Of a stretch of DNA of 64,000 nt, positions 26,325-34,464 are shown in pieces. Position 1 is the stretch's first letter. Every line of letters starts with the position of its first letter. Origin of the DNA: CAINVV01 sp037140615 (lineage in GTDB: Bacteria; Bacteroidota; Bacteroidia; Bacteroidales; Prolixibacteraceae); assembly GCA_037140615.1 (NCBI GenBank), contig JBAXED010000005.1, positions 1 through 64,000 of the forward strand, in the 5' to 3' direction. The notes under the pieces are model-generated. The model searched no databases, was not told where the DNA came from, and worked only from the letters and a program-made list of their open reading frames with translations. The position numbers and the translations under genes were made by a program.

Positions 26325-29300
26325 TTATGAAGCAGATTGCAGGGTAAAATGAAAAGTACTTCCAACACCTTCTTTACTTTCTGCCCATATTGTACCATTC
26401 TGCTTCTCTACGAAATCTTTGCATAACAACAATCCCAAACCGGCACTTACCTCCCCTTCGGTGCCTCGTCTATTTTGTTGAAGGTCAATTTTAAACAGGT
26501 CATTTAGCATCGTTTCCTCCATGCCAATTCCTGTATCTGACACTGTAATCTCCACGCGTTTATGATCAGTATACCTCGCTCTGACAGTAACTTTTCCGCC
26601 CTTAATTGTAAATTTTATGGCATTGGAAAGTAGGTTCCGAATAACCGATTCAAGCATATTCTTATCTGCAATAACCTCTAAATCAGAGGAAATATTTATA
26701 ACCAAAGCAATTGATTTATTTTTGGCCGTTTGATGAATCGTTTCGATGGAATCACTAAATACATTGATCAGATTTAGTTGTTCCGGATTGAAACTGATCA
26801 GCCCCCGTTGCATTCTTGTCCATTCGAGAAGGTTTTCGAGCAGTTTAAACAAACCTGTTGCAGAATCTTTCATACTTACAACCATGCTCTGAATCTCATT
26901 CATGTCGTAGGCCTGCAGATTTTCGGCCATGATTTCGGTGAACAGCATGAAAGTGCTTAATGGTCCTCTTACATCATGTGCAATAATTGAGAAGAATTTA
27001 TCCTTTTCGGAGTTTGCCAGCTGAAGCTCCCTGTTTTTAATCTCCAACTCTTTGTATTTCTCATTTAATTCAAACGTTTGTTCATCAATTTTGTCTTTCA
27101 ACAATTTTCTTTGATGATTGTGTTCGAGCTCTCTCATTTTTATGTAGAAATAGATAAGAGCCACAATTCCAATGATCATTAGAGTATAAAACCACCATGA
27201 TTTCCACCAGGGAACCCTGATCATAATCGGGTATTTCTTTTCTTTGCTCCAGATCCCTTCACTGTTCACGGCTTTTACCTTGAAATTGTATTTGCCGGGT
27301 ACCAAATTTGCATAGGTTATTTCTGTAAGATCAGTCGTCGAACTCCAATGGTTATCCAAACCTTCAAGTTGGTATTGGTACCTGATTTTCGGAGTCTGTT
27401 TCTGGGATATTCCTATAAAACTGAATGTGAGAAAATTGTTATCGTAGGCAAGACTTAGATTTTCCGGAAGAAAATACCATTTGGAAATTGAATCAAACCT
27501 AAAATCTCCAACTGTCATACTGTTTCCCAAAGCAAAACTTGTGTCTTTTTTAGAAGCAATATTAATCCAGGGAACATTTTCATGGAAGAGCAGAATATTT
27601 GTCAACTGAATATTCGGCGGCACAGTATCAGGCACCTCTTCTTTTGGCTGGATAGCAGACAGACGATTGGTTGAACCAATCCACATCCGTCCATGTTTAT
27701 CTTCCAGTAGTGAATTCAGATTACATCCAATTCCAAGGAATCCATCATCATACGAAAAATTCTTGAAAATGAACGGTTTAGTTCTCTCTTTATTAAAATT
27801 TAATTCATTGGCTTTAAGTATATTCGGTCCAAGTCGTGTGCCAATCCATAAGTTACCTTCTTTATCCATTCGGAGACTGGTGATATAATCATTGCTCAGT
27901 CCCTCTTTTTTAGTGAGGGTTATCATCTCTTTGCCATCAAAACGGATCAATCCTCCACCTTGTGTTCCAAACCATATGTTTCCCTCTTTGTCCTGCAATA
28001 TGCTTGAAATGGAATTGTTGCTTAATCCTTCCGCCATCGAATACCGTGTGAATTTTTTTCCGTCGAATTTGGAAACTCCTCCTCCATCGGTGCCAAACCA
28101 AAGTGCTCCATTATCATCTTCCAACATGCACAGAACCTTGTTGCTGCAAAGTCCTTCCTTCTCCGAATAATTTACGAATTTTTTGCCGTCAAATTTCGAA
28201 ACTCCTCCACCATAGCTGCCAATCCAGATTTGTTTATTTCTGGCTTTCAGCATACTCCGAACCGAATTATGGCAAAGTCCTTCATTCTGTGTGTACTGAA
28301 CAAAATATTTCCCGTCAAATATCGTTATCCCTCCGCCGTCACTTCCAAACCAAATAGTTCCATTGTCATTCTCAAAAATGGTGTAAACAAAATCATTCGT
28401 GAAAGTCTCTTTCAACGAATAAGCTGCAAATTCCTTCCCGTCAAACTTTGCAATTCCGCCGCCAAATGAAGTAAACCAAAAATCACCGCTTTTTGCTTGA
28501 AGCATGCTTAAAACCTTATTACTTGCAAGGCCTTCATTAATTGTATAATGCTCAAAAAGGTTTTTATTGAATCTGACCAAGCCACCGTCGCGGGTACCAA
28601 ACCACAAATTGCCTTGCCTTCCTATCAATGAACATCGGACATACTTATTGGATAAGCCATCTTCTTCGCCGTAATTTCGGAAAATCTTTCCGTCAAACAT
28701 GGAGATTCCTCCGGATGTTCCAATCCATAATATTTCATCATCATCCTGCATGATAGTTAATACAGTATCGTCAATGAGTCCCTGTCTTTCGGTGAACTGA
28801 CTAAAGTTTTGGCCATCGTATTTCACAATCCCCTGGTTGTAGGTGCCAAACCAGATATTTCCCTTCCTATCCTGGAATATTGATGCTATGTGTGTGGCAG
28901 GAAAGCCCTGATTTCCCGAATAATTAAAAAAACTCCTTCCATCAAACTTTGAAATTCCATTGCCAAAAGTCCCAATCCAAACGGCGCCTTCTTTATCCTG
29001 AAAGACAGACCGGATCTGGTTACTGGCTAATCCTTCACGTGTCGTATAGTGGGTAAAGACTTTCCCATCAAACTTGGACACACCTCCTCCTGAGGTAGCA
29101 ATCCAGTAATTCCCCAATTTGTCCTGAATAATACTATTGACAATATTATTGCTTAAACCCTCATTTTCTGTATATTGAGTAAATTCTCTGCCGTCAAATC
29201 TGAGTATTCCGCCTCCAAAAGTCCCAAACCAGAGGATGCCTGAACGATCCTCCAGCATACAAAGGACAATAGCGTTTCTATGCACCCCATTTGAAATATC

Positions 29301-29849
29301 AAAATGCGAGAGATTTTTGCCGTCATATCGGGTAACTCCATCTTCACTGCTAAACCATAAATTTCCAATTCTATCTTGCAGCAAGGAACGAATCTGATTC
29401 GTCTTCAGTCCCTGAATGGTTCCAAAAGAAGAAAAGCCATTGGGATTGCTGTCCCTGCTGGAAGGATTTTTCGCCACCACAACCTCTGGAGCTCGTGCCT
29501 GAAAAATCAAACCGGTTGACTCCACTTTTGGTGGTTGAGAAAATTGCTTTAAACCGGGAGTACAAATATCAGGCACGCCAGCGCGAAAATTTAGGGCTGA
29601 CTCGCAGATTATGGAGTGTTCTTTCTCTTTTACAATTGTTGGTTTAGAAGCAAGGACAATTCTGGGTTCACCTGCAACAATTTCTTTGGGCTTTGCAATA
29701 CCATCAACCGGAACATCGTATCCTTTTAAAGCAACCCTCTCAATGATCTGTTTTTGCTCAATATTCTTCTTTTCTGCACTTGTACAGGAAAACAAAATAA
29801 TCAAAAGCAAAGCCAAACTTGGGACCAATTTTCTAAATACCATCATCAA
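26325..29849 (-). CDS. Propeller-type sensor histidine kinase (Reg_prop, Y_Y_Y, HisKA, HATPase)
   Basis: 1174 aa. An N-terminal hydrophobic signal with a lipobox-like LFSC is followed by a Lys/Pro-rich linker, then 14 Reg_prop blades (about residues 145-760; repeated G-x-W-x-G-T and FDGKxF), i.e. two seven-bladed propellers. A Y_Y_Y domain (about 800-865) precedes one membrane helix (about 884-905), a dimerisation helix with IIAHDVRGPLS (His ~957) and an ATPase domain (LLSNAIKFT, VSDTGIGM, GLGLLLCKDF). Unlike hybrid HTCS proteins it ends after the kinase: no receiver and no AraC domain, so its partner regulator is elsewhere. It probably senses a periplasmic carbohydrate (inference). Confidence 0.93.
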   Translation of the reverse strand: MMMVFRKLVPSLALLLIILFSCTSAEKKNIEQKQIIERVALKGYDVPVDGIAKPKEIVAGEPRIVLASKPTIVKEKEHSIICESALNFRAGVPDICTPGLKQFSQPPKVESTGLIFQARAPEVVVAKNPSSRDSNPNGFSSFGTIQGLKTNQIRSLLQDRIGNLWFSSEDGVTRYDGKNLSHFDISNGVHRNAIVLCMLEDRSGILWFGTFGGGILRFDGREFTQYTENEGLSNNIVNSIIQDKLGNYWIATSGGGVSKFDGKVFTHYTTREGLASNQIRSVFQDKEGAVWIGTFGNGISKFDGRSFFNYSGNQGFPATHIASIFQDRKGNIWFGTYNQGIVKYDGQNFSQFTERQGLIDDTVLTIMQDDDEILWIGTSGGISMFDGKIFRNYGEEDGLSNKYVRCSLIGRQGNLWFGTRDGGLVRFNKNLFEHYTINEGLASNKVLSMLQAKSGDFWFTSFGGGIAKFDGKEFAAYSLKETFTNDFVYTIFENDNGTIWFGSDGGGITIFDGKYFVQYTQNEGLCHNSVRSMLKARNKQIWIGSYGGGVSKFDGKKFVNYSEKEGLCSNKVLCMLEDDNGALWFGTDGGGVSKFDGKKFTRYSMAEGLSNNSISSILQDKEGNIWFGTQGGGLIRFDGKEMITLTKKEGLSNDYITSLRMDKEGNLWIGTRLGPNILKANELNFNKERTKPFIFKNFSYDDGFLGIGCNLNSLLEDKHGRMWIGSTNRLSAIQPKEEVPDTVPPNIQLTNILLFHENVPWINIASKKDTSFALGNSMTVGDFRFDSISKWYFLPENLSLAYDNNFLTFSFIGISQKQTPKIRYQYQLEGLDNHWSSTTDLTEITYANLVPGKYNFKVKAVNSEGIWSKEKKYPIMIRVPWWKSWWFYTLMIIGIVALIYFYIKMRELEHNHQRKLLKDKIDEQTFELNEKYKELEIKNRELQLANSEKDKFFSIIAHDVRGPLSTFMLFTEIMAENLQAYDMNEIQSMVVSMKDSATGLFKLLENLLEWTRMQRGLISFNPEQLNLINVFSDSIETIHQTAKNKSIALVINISSDLEVIADKNMLESVIRNLLSNAIKFTIKGGKVTVRARYTDHKRVEITVSDTGIGMEETMLNDLFKIDLQQNRRGTEGEVSAGLGLLLCKDFVEKQNGTIWAESKEGVGSTFHFTLQSAS

Positions 29850-30026
29850 TAATTTTTGGACAGTAGATTATGTTAAAATACAAAATGAAGCCAGCATAAT
29901 GCAATCTTGCTGAGATAACATTTGATGATGCAATTATGTTTAGCAGTTAAGAGATAAAAAAAGAAATAATTAAAAGCTGAGTAAGATTTTTTAAGTCAAC
30001 TCATCTAAATTCCAATAAATATCTAA

Positions 30027-31697
30027 TTATTGCTGTTCTGATTTAGCCATTTGAAGTACCTGTCCCCGTTCAAGTAGCTTCTTCTTCAGCATTTCATACG
30101 ATATATCCTGAATGGCCATCTTGTTTTCAATTGCCAGACAGGCTGCCACCACTGCCGACTGTCCCAGAATCATAAAGACTGGCTCCATCCGGATTGATCC
30201 AAAGGCAATATGGCTGGCAGAAACACAAACCGGCACAAGCAAATTGGTGCATTCTTCCTTTTTCGGCAAAATGGAGCCAAAAGATATTGAATAAGGATAT
30301 TTCAGCTTTACCTGAACATCCCCTTCGTTCTGCACTTTACCATCCGAAGTCACATACCGTTGAATATTGTGCGAATCCATCCCATAGGAACCCATGCCTA
30401 TAGGATCAGAAACCTGCTTTTTACCTGTTACCTCATTTTCCGTGGTTACATAAACGCCTGTCATTCTTCTTGCCTCCCGGATGTAAAGTTGCCTCGGCCA
30501 GTTTCCATTGTCTTTGAATTCATCCGCAGCCAATCCCCAAATTGACATCTTGCCTCTCACCTCTTCAGATACCCGCTTATCATTGCTCAAAAAATAAAAC
30601 AACCCTTTCTGGTACTCTTCATGGGCGACAAGGATCTCCTTGCGCTTGGCGTAAGTCGCCTCAGGATAATTGTAGTTTCCGCCAATAAAATCACTACTGA
30701 AAGGTCCGTGGTTGTTGGTGTCGGTCTTTTTATTGGGAATTCTGTCGTATTTGGCAAACCAATCCATCCATCCTGTATCCAAAACTCTGGCAACCAACTC
30801 ATAATTGGCCGGATTGTAATGTGCCGGTTTTGGAAATGCAATGCGGTTTCCCGGATGATCGCTCAGGCAAAGCCGGAAACAGTAAGCCTGTACTTTTTTG
30901 TCGCCCGAGCCGTTTTCTGCGATTGGGTCAGGCGAGATGCCATAGAGCAGGCCACTATCTTTATTACCAGGAATTTTGTAAGGATCGATGGGATCCTTGA
31001 AGAAATGCCCACGCTCCTTGATTCCGGCCTGCACGCCATTGTATGACTCGCCATAAACTGTATTCGCTTCTCTCCCAACAAAATACGAAACCCCTGCAGC
31101 TGCCATCAAATCGCCTTCGTAAGTGGCATCTATAAACATTTTTCCTGAAATCTGTATGCCGGACAAAGTTTTGACAGATACGATCCTGCCCTCTTTTTTC
31201 TCAACTCCCTTGTCACGATCGAGCCACTCATTTCTCAGTACCCTGATGCTGTTCTCCTTAACCAGTTCTTCGAAAACAGCTTCCGCGACATGCGGTTCAA
31301 AAATCCACATCGTTCGGTTTTCGCCATCCATGGCAACTGTTCCCTGACCTTTGTTTCCAAATTCCGAATGCTTTTCCCATTTCCAGGCCGAGCTGTCGTT
31401 GTAATGCAGCCAAACTCTGTGGTAAAACTCTCGCGAAAGTCCGCCGATAACCGATTTATTCCCGGTATCAGTAAATCCTAGTCCGCCGGAAGAAAGTCCG
31501 CCCAAATGCATATCCGGGGAAACCACTAAAACGGATTTTCCGGAATGAACCGCCTCAACTGCGGCAATGATGGCAGCTGACGTGCCACCATAAATGACAA
31601 TATCTGCCGAAAGGGCCTTGGGATTTATCACTGGCATTTTGCCTGCGCAAACTATGCAATAAAATGAAAAAGCAAGGATTAAGAAGGATTTTGACAT
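30027..31697 (-). CDS. FAD-dependent oxidoreductase (FAD_oxidored family), secreted
   Basis: 556 aa with a signal peptide (ILAFSFYCIVCAGKMPV). The dinucleotide-binding motif is ADIVIYGGTSAAIIAAVEAV (about residues 31-50), followed by MHLGGLSSGGLGFTD and FIDATYEGDLMAAAGVSYFV, the landmarks of the PF12831 group often found in polysaccharide and sugar-acid clusters. The C-terminal VCVSASHIAFGSIRMEPVFM is also typical. Substrate unknown. The gene is monocistronic, 177 bases upstream of the sensor kinase on the same strand. A CCCC-TATAGGG motif copy occurs in its upstream region. Confidence 0.92.
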   Translation of the reverse strand: MSKSFLILAFSFYCIVCAGKMPVINPKALSADIVIYGGTSAAIIAAVEAVHSGKSVLVVSPDMHLGGLSSGGLGFTDTGNKSVIGGLSREFYHRVWLHYNDSSAWKWEKHSEFGNKGQGTVAMDGENRTMWIFEPHVAEAVFEELVKENSIRVLRNEWLDRDKGVEKKEGRIVSVKTLSGIQISGKMFIDATYEGDLMAAAGVSYFVGREANTVYGESYNGVQAGIKERGHFFKDPIDPYKIPGNKDSGLLYGISPDPIAENGSGDKKVQAYCFRLCLSDHPGNRIAFPKPAHYNPANYELVARVLDTGWMDWFAKYDRIPNKKTDTNNHGPFSSDFIGGNYNYPEATYAKRKEILVAHEEYQKGLFYFLSNDKRVSEEVRGKMSIWGLAADEFKDNGNWPRQLYIREARRMTGVYVTTENEVTGKKQVSDPIGMGSYGMDSHNIQRYVTSDGKVQNEGDVQVKLKYPYSISFGSILPKKEECTNLLVPVCVSASHIAFGSIRMEPVFMILGQSAVVAACLAIENKMAIQDISYEMLKKKLLERGQVLQMAKSEQQ

Positions 31698-31763
31698 TTT
31701 TGACCGAATAATTATTCCTGGTTTTAGGCATCAAACTATTTCCATTAAGGAGATGGAAAATTC

Positions 31764-31779
31764 ACCCCAATATAGGGAA
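31764..31779 (+). promoter_or_regulatory. Second CCCCA-TATAGGG motif
   Basis: CCCCAATATAGGGAAT matches the 1554-1574 motif (CCCCATATAGGGTAT) with one inserted A and one change. It sits between the divergent FAD oxidoreductase and ywbE genes, and as read here precedes ywbE by ~100 bases. Confidence 0.3.
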
Positions 31780-31877
31780 TAATCATAATATATTACCCTG
31801 TTCACAAACTAAATTACCAGCCGGAATCATTAATTATCTCATCCTAATTCGTTAATTTGGCAAAAATTCAAGTTATA

Positions 31878-32087
31878 ATGGAAGGTCAAAGCAGAAGTGA
31901 AGTAAAAATCGGATCAGAGGTTGGAGTTGTTTTGAAAGAGGATCAGCGTTCAGGAAAAATCACAGAAGGGATTGTGAAGGATATACTTACCAATAGTTCT
32001 TTTCATCCCCATGGGATTAAAGTACGTCTGACTTCAGGTGAAGTTGGAAGGGTAAAAACGATTAATAAACCGGAAAGACAGCAATGA
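31878..32087 (+). CDS. ywbE: YwbE-family small protein (DUF2196)
   Basis: 69 aa from the ATG at 31878 (MEGQSRSEVKIG); an upstream TTG at 31857 is possible, but YwbE homologues start MxGQxR. The strongly conserved core IVKDILTNSSFHPHGIKVRL is intact, and the domain is a small beta-rich KOW-like fold. The biochemical role is unknown. It overlaps the next gene by 4 bases (ATGA). Confidence 0.9.
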   Translation: MEGQSRSEVKIGSEVGVVLKEDQRSGKITEGIVKDILTNSSFHPHGIKVRLTSGEVGRVKTINKPERQQ

Positions 32088-32554
32088 ATTCGGCCACTCT
32101 AAAAGAAATCAAGACGGAACTCAGCAGGGTTCATCCTACACGATTGCTGGAGCTTTCTATTCTTTTGGCTAAATACAAAAAGGAGAACAAAGAACTGCTC
32201 ACCTATTTGCTTTTTGATTCTTATGATGAACCGGCATACATCCGGTCTGTTAAATCCGGGATCGATGAAATGTTCAATGAGCTCAATAAAAACAATTCTT
32301 ACATTGCAAAAAAAGGCATCCGAAAAATCCTGGCATTTGCCAACAAACAGATCAAGTATTCAGGATCAAAGCAAACAGAAGTAGAAATCCTAATTCATTT
32401 TTGCAAAAAACTAAGGAAAGCAGGAATTTCGATGCCGCTGAACAGTGCCCTTGGAAACCTTTATTGGCGTCAGGTTCAGAAAATTAAGAAGTCACTGGGC
32501 ACGTTGCACGAGGATCTGCAGTTTGACTATTCGGAGGAGATCACAAATTTATAG
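32084..32554 (+). CDS. Conserved hypothetical helical protein coupled to ywbE
   Basis: 156 aa, predicted all-alpha and basic (many Lys), no signal or membrane segment. No named domain recognised; the pattern of LLELSILLAKYKKENKELLTY and KKGIRKILAFANKQI could be HEAT-like helices (weak). The ATGA overlap with ywbE shows translational coupling, so the two products probably act together. It ends ~110 bases before LemA, which has its own promoter. Confidence 0.75.
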   Translation: MNSATLKEIKTELSRVHPTRLLELSILLAKYKKENKELLTYLLFDSYDEPAYIRSVKSGIDEMFNELNKNNSYIAKKGIRKILAFANKQIKYSGSKQTEVEILIHFCKKLRKAGISMPLNSALGNLYWRQVQKIKKSLGTLHEDLQFDYSEEITNL

Positions 32555-32589
32555 CAAGGTAAAAAGCAAGGTATTTTCGTTTAGATTAT

Positions 32590-32622
32590 TTGCATTTTTG
32601 AAAATTTCTATCTTATATTTGT
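32590..32622 (+). promoter_or_regulatory. Promoter of the lemA operon
   Basis: TTTG (32590-32593) and TATATTTG (32615-32622), 21 bases apart, with transcription starting ~37 bases before the LemA ATG. Confidence 0.5.
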
Positions 32623-32665
32623 GGATGTCAGATTCTTATTAACCTAAAAATACTGCTTTTCAATC

Positions 32666-33226
32666 ATGCTTTTTTTATTTCTGGTTTTGGCTTCCTTGCT
32701 GCTGTCGGGCATCTGGATATTCAATTCACTCGTTGCCAAACAAAATGATGTGACCAATGCTTTTGGATCAGTTGATGTTATGCTAAGAAGACGTTACGAT
32801 CTGATACCCAAACTAGTTGATAGTGTAAAAGGATACATGAATTATGAAAGGACAATTCTCACAGAACTGACAGATTTGCGAACTAGATTGATGACAACAG
32901 ATGTTTCTGGTAAGGAACGGATCATCTCTGAAGATCTCCTTACCAATAGAGTCAGGAACATCATGGTGGCTGCCGAAAATTATCCTGAACTGAAATCCAA
33001 TGCATCCTTTCTGCAATTGCAGGCGGCTTGTGATGATGCAGAGGAACAGATTGCTGCCTCAAGGAGGAGCTACAATGCCTCGGTCAGGGAATACAACAAT
33101 TCAATTCAAATGTTTCCAGCAAATCTGATAGCCAAATTGATGAATTTCAAATCTGCGCATTTTCCGGAGATCAATTCAGAAGAAAAGGTCAATCCCATGA
33201 CTAAAAGTCTTTCTCAACAATCCTAA
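32666..33226 (+). CDS. lemA: LemA-family protein
   Basis: 186 aa. One N-terminal membrane helix (FLFLVLASLLLSGIWIF) precedes the LemA helical domain with the signature QNDVTNAFGSVDVMLRRRYD LIPKLVDSVKG and the C-terminal SRRSYNASVREYNNSIQMFP. LemA proteins are envelope-associated with poorly known function, often next to a DUF3137 or TPM-domain protein. Here DUF3137 follows after 4 bases, so an operon is clear. The start at 32666 is supported by the promoter at 32590-32622. Confidence 0.93.
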   Translation: MLFLFLVLASLLLSGIWIFNSLVAKQNDVTNAFGSVDVMLRRRYDLIPKLVDSVKGYMNYERTILTELTDLRTRLMTTDVSGKERIISEDLLTNRVRNIMVAAENYPELKSNASFLQLQAACDDAEEQIAASRRSYNASVREYNNSIQMFPANLIAKLMNFKSAHFPEINSEEKVNPMTKSLSQQS

Positions 33227-33230
33227 AAAG

Positions 33231-34433
33231 ATGAATCAGGAAAATCTGCATCATTTTTATAAAACGGAACTACTTCCTTCACTTAAAGTTTTCAACAGAA
33301 AGCGATTGATTCTCTTTCCGTTGGTATTTCTTCAAAGCATTTTGGCGATTTCTGTTTTTATGATCATCGTCACCAATGTCTTCAATGGCTTTATCGGATC
33401 TAACCTGACAGGCTTTTATTGGAACGGAGCAGTGCTGTTTTTGTTTTTCTTCATGACGCTGCTTGGTTACAGTTTGCTCAAATCATACAGACTGTACTTC
33501 CCAAGGCTTTTCGGGAACAAAAGGTTGGTCTTGTTCCTGTCGGTAATGTTGGCCACATTGCTTTTTGCAGGTGTTGCACTTCTCAAAAATACACCGGTGG
33601 TCTTTATGCACCTGGATTTCAATAAGAAGGTTGAATTCGGAGATTTTTTCTCCATGTTCGGTGCATTTCTTGGCCTTTTTGGGTTCACATTAATCGTCCT
33701 GCTTCCCTTAAGTCTTCTTAAAGCCAGGCTGAACAAGCAGTTTACAGATCAATTTAAGCCATTTGTTAACAGCAAATTAATCACCTTTATCAATCCTGCA
33801 TACAGCTATTCTCCCGAAAAAAGCATGGAACTACAGGTGGTGAACGACAGTCAGCTATTTGCCGGATTTCCTGATTTTACTTGTCTTAGCGAAGATCTCA
33901 CAGAAGGAGAAGCAGGTAATCATCAATTTCTGTTTTCAACTATTATTGTCCGTTCCGATCACCAATCCGGTAACCAATCCGATCCGATGGATCTTTTTTC
34001 AGGACTGCTTTTCAAAACCGGCATTAACAAAAAATTCAATGGTCATACTTTTGTAAGACCCGATTATGCCGAAAATATCCTTGGCAGACTAGGTAGAGGA
34101 TTGCAAAAGATGAGTCTGGATGAAACAAAATTGGTTCAAATGGAGCATCCTGAATTTGAAAAATATTTTGTTGTAAAATCCACAGACCAGGTAGAAGCAA
34201 GGTACCTGCTGACTCCTTCATTGATTGAAAAACTATTGAATGCCCGAATCAATTTTGGACGTGATTTTGAACTCTCCTTTGCTTCAGGAAACCTCTACAT
34301 TGCGCTATCCCTGGAAAAGGATTTCATGTCACCATCGTATGCAGGGCCATTGATCTCCTATCGTAAAATAGCGGAATATTGTAAAGGTCTTGAACTTCTA
34401 ATCCAGCTGGCAGTTGATCTCAACCACAAATAA
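33231..34433 (+). CDS. DUF3137-domain membrane protein
   Basis: 400 aa. Four hydrophobic segments lie in the first ~180 residues (about 24-48, 60-82, 100-116, 137-165), followed by a soluble domain with the DUF3137 landmarks SYSPEKSMELQVVNDSQLF, DFTCLSEDLTEG and GLLFKTGINKKFNGHTFV RPD. The family is a standard neighbour of LemA in Bacteroidota, and its role is unknown. The 4-base spacing to lemA argues for a complex or joint pathway at the inner membrane. It ends near the convergent TPR gene stop (31 bases apart). Confidence 0.88.
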   Translation: MNQENLHHFYKTELLPSLKVFNRKRLILFPLVFLQSILAISVFMIIVTNVFNGFIGSNLTGFYWNGAVLFLFFFMTLLGYSLLKSYRLYFPRLFGNKRLVLFLSVMLATLLFAGVALLKNTPVVFMHLDFNKKVEFGDFFSMFGAFLGLFGFTLIVLLPLSLLKARLNKQFTDQFKPFVNSKLITFINPAYSYSPEKSMELQVVNDSQLFAGFPDFTCLSEDLTEGEAGNHQFLFSTIIVRSDHQSGNQSDPMDLFSGLLFKTGINKKFNGHTFVRPDYAENILGRLGRGLQKMSLDETKLVQMEHPEFEKYFVVKSTDQVEARYLLTPSLIEKLLNARINFGRDFELSFASGNLYIALSLEKDFMSPSYAGPLISYRKIAEYCKGLELLIQLAVDLNHK

Positions 34434-34464
34434 TGCTTACAATTGAAGTAAGAGCGATATTGGT

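Noticed and set aside
26325..29849. Hybrid two-component system (HTCS) with AraC output
   Set aside because: The protein ends after the ATPase domain; no receiver or helix-turn-helix follows.
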